From Gammaproteobacteria bacterium (lineage in GTDB: Bacteria; Pseudomonadota; Gammaproteobacteria; UBA6429; Thiohalophilaceae): a stretch of DNA of 8,602 nt. Shown here in pieces: positions 1-5,621 of this stretch. Position 1 is the first letter of the stretch; every line of letters starts with the position of its first letter. The notes beneath the pieces are model-generated. The model saw nothing but the letters and a program-made list of their open reading frames with translations, did no database searches and was not told where the DNA came from. The stretch spans positions 1-8,602 of the forward strand of contig JAOULB010000064.1 of assembly GCA_029882235.1 (NCBI GenBank), given 5' to 3'. A program made the translations under genes and the position numbers.

Positions 1-1
1 T

Positions 2-1183
2 GTGGCTGGTTTAATTGATCAACAGACGGCGTATCTGAAAATATATGATTCGCGCCTTGATGCACCACGAGATATATTTATTAGTCAGTCTCAATCTGCA
101 CAGCATCGGGGCTATGATTTTTATTTTGAGTCTATCTCGAGCAAAGAGTCAGACTTAAAGATTCGTGCCTGGCCACTTTACCGACCTTATATCGGTGCAC
201 TGAAAATGAATACAAAGGTCGGTGCAGAACGTGAGCTTCAGACTGCACGTGGACCAATCACGATAAAATTTACTGAACTTAAGCTACGCAATATTACCAC
301 TGAGCAAAAACAGGTTTCATCGGAACTTCCATTCAAAAATGTTGGGCCAAAATTGTTCTTTAACATTGCTGCACCGGGGCAGGCTCAAAAAGAATATATG
401 GTGTATATGCTGCCAATAGAGCAACAGGGCCGATGGTTTTATATAACCGGCGTACGTAGTGAGAATGACGCAGCCTATAAATATCTACACATACCCGCCG
501 ACCCGCAAGGCAATGTAGAGCGCTTTCTGGCATTTCATTCGTTGCTGCATGATCAGAAGCAGGTGCTGGCAACGATACAGAAAACAGTTTCAGGCGCTAA
601 CACCAGGGCAAGCAAGCTACAACAGCAAATGATCAATATCCTGTTAGATGCGGTAACTGCCTTTAATCAGGGCGGCGTGGCGGCGGTCGAAAAAATGCTG
701 GCAGAAAAAATACCTGCCGATAAGCTTGCGCCATTTATGCAAACAACATCGACATTATTACGCAAGGTGTTTTTCCAGCTTTATAACAAAGTGATTGAAA
801 AAGAATACAATCAGGAGAAGGCACAATTATCTAATAACGATCTGGTGTTTTTTGATGATGCATTATCTGCCCATGTTGGCTTAGCTGCGTATGGCCTGCC
901 GTTTTATATTCAGCTCGATGATTTTGAATATCGTCCGGTAGTAAGCATCAAAGTGTCACGTAAGCCCGGTCGAGGATTGTTTTTCTTTGGTGCCGTTATG
1001 CTTCTTATTGGCCTCGTGTTGATGATCACGATTCGCTATCGACGCCTGTGGGTGCATATCGAAGACCAGGACAAGGTGAGAAAAATTATTTTTGCAGGTA
1101 CGGCCTATCGGCAGAACCAGACATTCTCTGCAGAGTTTAATGCCTTATCGGAACAGTTCGCGCAGGAACCCGGGCAATGTTAG
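2..1183 (+). CDS. resB: Cytochrome c biogenesis protein ResB/Ccs1, C-terminal part (5' end outside window)
   Basis: This is the C-terminal part of the System II cytochrome c maturation protein ResB (Ccs1), which with CcsA/ResC delivers haem to the CXXCH motifs of apocytochromes on the outer face of the cytoplasmic membrane. The reading frame is open to the window edge, so the GTG at base 2 is probably internal. About 390 residues are visible, and the usual N-terminal membrane segments are missing. Residues 1-320 form a soluble, presumably periplasmic region. It ends in the family-typical stretch YGLPFYIQLDDFEYRP followed by a PGRGLFFFG turn. One hydrophobic helix follows at about 326-344, and then the RYRRLWV signature (345-351), typical of the ResB C-terminus, with a short cytoplasmic tail. 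The stop lies inside ccsA (7-base overlap, ATGTTAG), which indicates translational coupling. Family assignment rests on this C-terminal architecture and on the ccsA neighbour. I am confident of it, but not of the true start. Confidence 0.88.
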   Translation: MAGLIDQQTAYLKIYDSRLDAPRDIFISQSQSAQHRGYDFYFESISSKESDLKIRAWPLYRPYIGALKMNTKVGAERELQTARGPITIKFTELKLRNITTEQKQVSSELPFKNVGPKLFFNIAAPGQAQKEYMVYMLPIEQQGRWFYITGVRSENDAAYKYLHIPADPQGNVERFLAFHSLLHDQKQVLATIQKTVSGANTRASKLQQQMINILLDAVTAFNQGGVAAVEKMLAEKIPADKLAPFMQTTSTLLRKVFFQLYNKVIEKEYNQEKAQLSNNDLVFFDDALSAHVGLAAYGLPFYIQLDDFEYRPVVSIKVSRKPGRGLFFFGAVMLLIGLVLMITIRYRRLWVHIEDQDKVRKIIFAGTAYRQNQTFSAEFNALSEQFAQEPGQC

Positions 1184-2292
1184 CGCAGCTGCAAAAAATT
1201 AATCAGTTTGTAGCGCCATACTTTTCGGTTTTTGGCTTTTCAGTCGATCGCGTGCTGTGGACAGCGGCCGTCTTAATGACAATGGTGTTTATTACTGTAT
1301 GGCGTTTTCAGTATTTAGCGGTGAGTGATGTTGTATTCATTGTTATAGTTGCATCGGCACTAATATGGTATGGCCTGGCAAATAAAGCCTTGCGACTATT
1401 TGTCTGGTTATTGCTTGGCATTGGAGCTTTATTTCTTTTCGCCGATAAACTGTCTGTTTTACCTTCGAGTGGTCGATTAACCCAGATGTGGATGTGGCTA
1501 GTCATATTTACATGTATTTTTTTATTGGGTAGAAAAAATTCAGACGACGAGTACAAGTGGTCAGCCGTACTCCTGTGGATATGCATGCTTGGCGCAGTAC
1601 TGGTTTTCCTGTTGCGCTGGTATGAGTCCTGGATGACAGGGGCTGTCACGGGTCAAATTCCTTTAAGCCATAGTGGTGATGTTTTATTGTTACTGGTCAC
1701 AGTAATGACTGCCCTGGTGCTATTTTTTCAGCGTAAGCAGGCAGGCACGAAGCTGGAGCTTGGGGCTGTTATCGCGCTTGGAGTTGTTGCCGTTGTTGTC
1801 CTGTCTTATCCACCAAAATCGATTTATCATCTTAATCAACCAATTCTGCAGCTCTTCTGGTTGAAACTACACGTACCCGCTATGGTGCTGGCTTATGCGG
1901 CATTGCTGCTGGCCGGTTTTTCGAGTCTGAGTTTATTGATTCGAAACGCCCTGATTCAGCCGGGAATTTTTTACACTGAAGATGGTCAGTTATACACGGC
2001 TACGATGTATAAGCTGTTAAAAATCGGCATTTTGGCTCTGAGTGTCGGTGTGCTGACTGGGCTTTTCTGGTCAGATCAGGTGTGGGGTCATTATCTGATC
2101 TGGGAGCCCAAGCAAATTATGGCGGTGAGCTTGTGGTTATATTATCTTGCCGCGCTTCATTTGCGTCTGGATCGACGTCGTCAAACGATTTATCTAGCGT
2201 GGTGGCTAAGTATAGGATTAAGTCTGCTGGTTTTCACCAGTGTTGGTATCGACAGCTGGTTTAGTGGCAGGCATTCTTTTATAGTCTCGTAG
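1177..2292 (+). CDS. ccsA: Cytochrome c assembly protein CcsA/ResC (CcmC/CcmF/CcsA superfamily)
   Basis: This is a polytopic membrane protein of 371 residues that pairs with ResB in System II haem export and attachment to apocytochrome c. The first 210 residues are a series of hydrophobic helices. The conserved core begins near residue 225, where H232 (KLHVP) corresponds to the first conserved periplasmic-side histidine. The WWD-type loop lies at 302-313 and reads VWGHYLIWEPKQ. H328 (ALHLR) and H366 (SGRHSF) match the later conserved histidines, the last within the usual C-terminal G-x-HS motif. The loop departs from the common WG-x-YW-x-WDPKE form: L307 replaces a Trp, E310 an Asp and Q313 a Glu. 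The start codon overlaps the end of resB, with AGGA at 1164-1167 as a plausible ribosome binding site. Family membership is clear. Whether the altered loop handles haem normally is not known. Confidence 0.88.
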   Translation: MLAQLQKINQFVAPYFSVFGFSVDRVLWTAAVLMTMVFITVWRFQYLAVSDVVFIVIVASALIWYGLANKALRLFVWLLLGIGALFLFADKLSVLPSSGRLTQMWMWLVIFTCIFLLGRKNSDDEYKWSAVLLWICMLGAVLVFLLRWYESWMTGAVTGQIPLSHSGDVLLLLVTVMTALVLFFQRKQAGTKLELGAVIALGVVAVVVLSYPPKSIYHLNQPILQLFWLKLHVPAMVLAYAALLLAGFSSLSLLIRNALIQPGIFYTEDGQLYTATMYKLLKIGILALSVGVLTGLFWSDQVWGHYLIWEPKQIMAVSLWLYYLAALHLRLDRRRQTIYLAWWLSIGLSLLVFTSVGIDSWFSGRHSFIVS

Positions 2293-2352
2293 TGGTATGA
2301 TGCTCTATATAGATTTTAACTCGGTGTATAAACATTGATATGAAAAAGAACT

Positions 2353-2357
2353 GGAGA
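2353..2357 (+). promoter_or_regulatory. Ribosome binding site that fixes the dsbA start
   Basis: GGAGA lies six bases before the ATG at 2364. The longer frame beginning with ATG at 2340 has no purine-rich motif at a suitable distance, and it would put eight polar and basic residues (MKKNWRTR) ahead of a complete signal peptide. The 2364 start is therefore preferred. Confidence 0.7.
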
Positions 2358-2363
2358 ACAAGA

Positions 2364-2978
2364 ATGAAATTTTTACGCTTAATCACGCTGGGCTTTATGT
2401 TTGCGATTGGCAGTGTTCATGCAGCAGGTTTTGATGAAGGTATTGAATATGAAAAAATAAAGCCACCTGTTGGTAAACAGAGTTCAGGTAAAAAGATCGA
2501 AGTAGTAGAATTATTCTGGTATGGCTGTCCGCACTGTTTTCAGTTTGAACCGCATTTGCATAAGTGGTTAAAAAAGAAGCCAGCCAATGTTGAATTTATT
2601 CGTGTACCCGCAACGTTTAGACCTGTATGGAAATTACATGCGCGTATGTATTACACCGTAGAACTGTTAGGTCTGACGGATAAACTTCATCAGAAAATAT
2701 TTGACGCCTATCATGTTGGCCGTAACCGACTGGGTACAGAAAAAGAGATTCGCAAATTTTTTATCGCCAATGGTGTGAAGGGCGAAGACTTTGATAATAC
2801 CTTTGCCTCTTTTGCTGTTGATACCAAAGTGCGACGCGCTGAAGATCTAACCCGCCGTTATGGCATATCCGGTGTCCCTTCAATGATTGTGAATGGGAAG
2901 TACCGTACCTCGAATAAAATATCGGGTCATTCGACTATGCTTGAAGTCATTGACTATTTAATCAAGAAAGAAAAATAA
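2364..2978 (+). CDS. dsbA: Thiol:disulfide interchange protein DsbA
   Basis: This is a periplasmic thiol oxidase that donates disulfide bonds to newly exported proteins and is normally re-oxidised by DsbB. From the ATG at 2364 the product has 204 residues, normal for DsbA. A signal peptide spans residues 1-20 (basic start, hydrophobic core, cleavage at VHA/AGF). The thioredoxin-fold active site is C55-P56-H57-C58 in the context FWYGCPHC, the classical DsbA dithiol. The cis-proline loop is G170-V171-P172-S173, followed by MIVNGKY. The helical insertion lies between these, with the family-typical VPATFRPVW and LGLTDKLH stretches. It lies 71 bases after ccsA and 13 bases before the next gene, so it can be co-transcribed with the latter. 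In some gammaproteobacteria dsbA lies beside cytochrome c4 and an EEP-family gene, which fits this neighbourhood. An upstream start at 2340 is possible but less likely. Confidence 0.93.
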   Translation: MKFLRLITLGFMFAIGSVHAAGFDEGIEYEKIKPPVGKQSSGKKIEVVELFWYGCPHCFQFEPHLHKWLKKKPANVEFIRVPATFRPVWKLHARMYYTVELLGLTDKLHQKIFDAYHVGRNRLGTEKEIRKFFIANGVKGEDFDNTFASFAVDTKVRRAEDLTRRYGISGVPSMIVNGKYRTSNKISGHSTMLEVIDYLIKKEK

Positions 2979-2991
2979 GCAATAAAACATA

Positions 2992-4623
2992 ATGAAAGCT
3001 GCTGAACTATTTGTTAAGTGCCTTGAGAATGAAGGTGTTGAATATATTTTTGGGATTCCGGGAGAGGAAAACCTCGAGGTCATGGATGCCCTGCTGGATT
3101 CAAAAATAAAATTCATTACCACTCGTCATGAACAGGGTGCCGCCTTTATGGCCGATGTCTATGGACGTTTGACCGGCAAGGCCGGCGTCTGTCTGGCGAC
3201 ACTTGGGCCGGGTGCAACGAATCTGATTACAGGTGTTGCGGATGCCAATATGGATCATGCCCCGCTTGTTGCGATTGCCGGTCAGGCCAGTACCCATCGT
3301 TTACACAAAGAGTCTCATCAGGTGCTGGATCTGGCGCAGTTGTTTCAGCCTATTAGTAAATATGTTTCGCGACTGCTTGAACCGGAAATTATTCCCGAGG
3401 TTGTACGCAAGGCCTTTAAGCTGGCGCAGACGGCAAAAAGCGGTGCCTGCTTTATCGAGTTTCCAGAAAATATCGCCGACATGGATATCGATAGCGAACC
3501 ACTGGGCGTGCGTGTCCCCGTCGCACCCGAACCTGCGACTGATCGCGTCGAGGCGGCAGCAGAAATTATATCTGCCGCAAAACATCCCATTATTCTCGCT
3601 GGTAATGGCGTAATACGAAATAAGGCAACCAAAGAACTGGCCGAGTTTGCCGAGAAACTCAATATCCCTGTAACCAACACCTTCATGGCCAAGGGCGTGA
3701 TCCCGTTTAAACATCCAATGGCCTTAGGTACGGCTGGACTGCAGGCGAATGATTATATTAGCTGCGGTTTTAACAAGGCCGATGTGATTATCTGTGTTGG
3801 TTTTGATCTAGTTGAGTATCATCCTTACCTCTGGCATCCAACACGTGACCGTACCCTGATTCATATTGATCAACTTCCAGCAGAGGTCGATGCCTATTAT
3901 TCAGCTCAGGTGGGTGTGAATGGTGATATTCGCCATAGCCTGCCGCGCATTAGCGCCATCGCCAAACCACATAAGGGCGATACCATGCGTCCACTGCGCG
4001 AGTCATTGATCGAAGATATGAATCATCACAAGGATGATGAAACGGTCCCAATGAAACCACAGAAGATTATCTGGGATTTACGCACGGCAATGGCGAATGA
4101 AGATATTGCTATCTCGGATGTGGGCGCGCATAAGATGTGGATGGCGCGTATGTTTCGTTGTGAACAACCCAACACCTGTATTATCTCAAATGGTTTTGCC
4201 AGTATGGGCATCGCCGTACCCGGTGCGATCGCCGCCAAACTCATCTACCCAGAAAAGAAAGTCGTTGCGGTGACGGGTGATGCTGGTTTTATGATGAACT
4301 CGCAGGAAATCGAAACGGCCATACGTCTAAAATTACCCTTGGTCATCCTGATCTGGAATGACTGTGGTTATGGTCTGATTGAATGGAAACAGATGAGCCG
4401 CTTTGGTCGACCCTCGCATGTCGATTTTACCAATCCAGATTTTGTCAAATATGCCGAATCGTTCGGCGCTAAAGGCTATCGTATTAACAAAGGTTCAGAA
4501 TTATTGCCTACACTCGAAAAAGCTTTGGCCGATAATACAGTGAGTGTGATTGATTGCCCGGTGGACTATAGTGAAAATATGAAGCTGACCGGACGATTAG
4601 GGGAAATGGTCTGTCCAATTTAA
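2992..4623 (+). CDS. Acetolactate synthase large-subunit-like ThDP enzyme (catabolic AlsS type)
   Basis: This is a thiamine-diphosphate enzyme of 543 residues, most like catabolic acetolactate synthase, which condenses two pyruvates to 2-acetolactate and CO2 in the cytosol. The N-terminal Pyr domain (about 1-165) has the catalytic glutamate E47 in TRHEQGAAFMAD and the LGPGATNLITG loop. The central domain (about 185-335) includes VGFDLVEYHPYLW, resembling the AlsS GYDPIEYDPKFW region. The PP domain (about 355-530) carries the ThDP/Mg motif G429-D430-A431-G432 through W455-N456-D457. The third motif position is Ala rather than the usual Gly. The C-terminal PVDYSEN matches AlsS closely. No small regulatory subunit gene (ilvN) and no acetolactate decarboxylase gene is adjacent, so neither the anabolic nor the butanediol pathway is supported by context. 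The start has only a weak ribosome site and sits 13 bases after dsbA, suggesting coupling. Substrate specificity is inferred; other pyruvate-using ThDP enzymes remain possible. Confidence 0.85.
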   Translation: MKAAELFVKCLENEGVEYIFGIPGEENLEVMDALLDSKIKFITTRHEQGAAFMADVYGRLTGKAGVCLATLGPGATNLITGVADANMDHAPLVAIAGQASTHRLHKESHQVLDLAQLFQPISKYVSRLLEPEIIPEVVRKAFKLAQTAKSGACFIEFPENIADMDIDSEPLGVRVPVAPEPATDRVEAAAEIISAAKHPIILAGNGVIRNKATKELAEFAEKLNIPVTNTFMAKGVIPFKHPMALGTAGLQANDYISCGFNKADVIICVGFDLVEYHPYLWHPTRDRTLIHIDQLPAEVDAYYSAQVGVNGDIRHSLPRISAIAKPHKGDTMRPLRESLIEDMNHHKDDETVPMKPQKIIWDLRTAMANEDIAISDVGAHKMWMARMFRCEQPNTCIISNGFASMGIAVPGAIAAKLIYPEKKVVAVTGDAGFMMNSQEIETAIRLKLPLVILIWNDCGYGLIEWKQMSRFGRPSHVDFTNPDFVKYAESFGAKGYRINKGSELLPTLEKALADNTVSVIDCPVDYSENMKLTGRLGEMVCPI

Positions 4624-4660
4624 TAAGCAGAACAGAATAAACTAGCACGAGACGATTCAA

Positions 4661-5434
4661 GTGGCCGGTAAAGTATTACGTATTATGAGTTATAACATTC
4701 AGGTGGGTATCTCCACCCGAAGGCCGCATCAGTACCTGACAAATAGCTGGAAACATGTCTTTCCACATACTCAACGCATGACCAATCTCGATCGCGTTGC
4801 GCGCCTTTTAGGTGATTGTGATCTGGTTGGTCTGCAGGAAGTGGATGCCGGCAGTCTACGCAGTAACTATGTCAATCTGGCCGAGTATCTGGCGATGCGT
4901 GCGGGCTTTCCCTACTGGTATCATCAGGTCAATCGGAACATGGGCCGCTTTGCCAAACACAGTAATGGCCTGCTGAGTCGTTTTCATCCAGAAGAAGTGC
5001 GCGATATTCCTCTGCCTGGTTTGATCCCAGGCCGCAATGCCATCATGGCGCGCTTTGGCACGAATAAGGAACCACTGGCGGTCTTCATGTTGCATCTGGC
5101 GCTGAGTCGTCGAGCTCGTGTGCGCCAGCTGTCGATGATCAGCGAAATGATTAATGAATATCCGCATGCGATTTTGATGGGGGATATGAACTGTCGGCCC
5201 GGCAGTCCGGAAATGGATTTATTATTTAAACACACCCAGCTGCGTGAACCTGCCGAAGAGACCCTGACCTTCCCCAGCTGGCGCCCACAACACCATATCG
5301 ACCATATATTAGTCACCCCAGAACTTAAGGTCAGAAGCGTCTCAACCCTGAATCACGCCTACTCTGATCATCTACCAATTGTCATGGAGCTGGATATTCC
5401 AGATTCAGTACAATTTTCCAGTCTGGCGGCTTAA
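4661..5434 (+). CDS. Endonuclease/exonuclease/phosphatase (EEP) family hydrolase
   Basis: This is a metal-dependent phosphoesterase of the DNase I/exonuclease III/inositol phosphatase fold, 257 residues, without a signal peptide and so probably cytosolic. The full set of family motifs is present: N12 in MSYNIQVG, the metal-ligand glutamate E60 in GLQEVD, H145 in MLHLAL, D175 and N177 in MGDMNCRPGS, D214-H215 in HHIDHILVTP, and the terminal S235-D236-H237 with LPIV. The start is a GTG preceded by a weak GAG. The next in-frame ATG (4685) would remove half of the first beta strand, so GTG is preferred. The gene follows the AlsS-like gene by 37 bases in the same direction. An EEP gene beside dsbA is a known arrangement in Pseudomonas and relatives, but its substrate there is, to my knowledge, not settled. 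Nucleic acid, phospholipid or phosphoinositide-like substrates cannot be separated from sequence alone. Confidence 0.88.
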   Translation: MAGKVLRIMSYNIQVGISTRRPHQYLTNSWKHVFPHTQRMTNLDRVARLLGDCDLVGLQEVDAGSLRSNYVNLAEYLAMRAGFPYWYHQVNRNMGRFAKHSNGLLSRFHPEEVRDIPLPGLIPGRNAIMARFGTNKEPLAVFMLHLALSRRARVRQLSMISEMINEYPHAILMGDMNCRPGSPEMDLLFKHTQLREPAEETLTFPSWRPQHHIDHILVTPELKVRSVSTLNHAYSDHLPIVMELDIPDSVQFSSLAA

Positions 5435-5453
5435 AGCCTGCATTTCCTGTTAA

Positions 5454-5476
5454 TAACCCTGTTCTCTACAGGGTTA
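5454..5476 (+). terminator. Hairpin after the EEP gene, possible weak terminator
   Basis: TAACCCTG and CAGGGTTA form a perfect 8-base-pair stem with a 7-base loop, 20 bases after the EEP stop codon. There is no clear T-run after it, so it may be a Rho-assisted 3' end or an RNA-stabilising stem rather than a strong intrinsic terminator. Confidence 0.4.
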
Positions 5477-5489
5477 AATACCTACAAAA

Positions 5490-5505
5490 CGTGATGATAA
5501 TCACA
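5490..5505 (+). promoter_or_regulatory. CRP/Vfr-like operator palindrome
   Basis: CGTGATGATAATCACA matches the CRP consensus TGTGA-N6-TCACA at nine of ten fixed positions, with GTGAT/ATCAC as perfect arms. It lies about 117 bases upstream of the ATG at 5622, far enough for activation of a promoter in between. An FNR site (TTGAT-N4-ATCAA) fits less well, with one mismatch in each arm. No convincing -10/-35 pair could be placed downstream, so assignment as an activator site is inference. Confidence 0.45.
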
Positions 5506-5571
5506 CTCATTTCGCTAAACCCACCACTTTTAGTGCCGAAATAGAGTCAACAGGAAGGTAATACCGCAGGA

Positions 5572-5590
5572 TTTTATTAAGTTTTATTAA
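5572..5590 (+). repeat. Tandem 9-base AT-rich direct repeat in the leader
   Basis: TTTTATTAA occurs twice with a single base between the copies (10-base period, about one helical turn) and runs into seven A residues. It lies just upstream of the ribosome site of the large exported protein. It could be a curved or easily melted stretch, part of the promoter or an upstream AT element. It is also simple enough to have arisen by chance. Confidence 0.4.
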
Positions 5591-5608
5591 AAAAACAAAG
5601 AGTTAGGT

Positions 5609-5614
5609 AGAGGT
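5609..5614 (+). promoter_or_regulatory. Ribosome binding site of the large exported protein gene
   Basis: AGAGGT sits seven bases before the ATG at 5622. It supports that start, which also yields a complete signal peptide. Confidence 0.6.
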
Positions 5615-5621
5615 AGTCGTA

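Noticed and set aside
2293..2339. Promoter for dsbA in the ccsA-dsbA gap
   Set aside because: TATAAA-like and TATATA stretches are present, but no -35 element at proper spacing; the region is AT-rich and such hexamers are expected by chance.
2340..2363. Upstream ATG start for dsbA
   Set aside because: It has no suitably placed ribosome binding site and adds a polar, basic extension before an already complete signal peptide; GGAGA at 2353-2357 serves the ATG at 2364.
3301..3714. Minus-strand frames of 115-137 codons inside the AlsS-like gene
   Set aside because: They lie fully inside a well-supported coding gene, with low-complexity products lacking any recognisable motif; they are shadows of the real gene.
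5491..5504. FNR/Anr box reading of the palindrome
   Set aside because: GTGAT-N4-ATCAC has one mismatch to TTGAT-N4-ATCAA in each arm, whereas the CRP consensus fits with only one mismatch overall.
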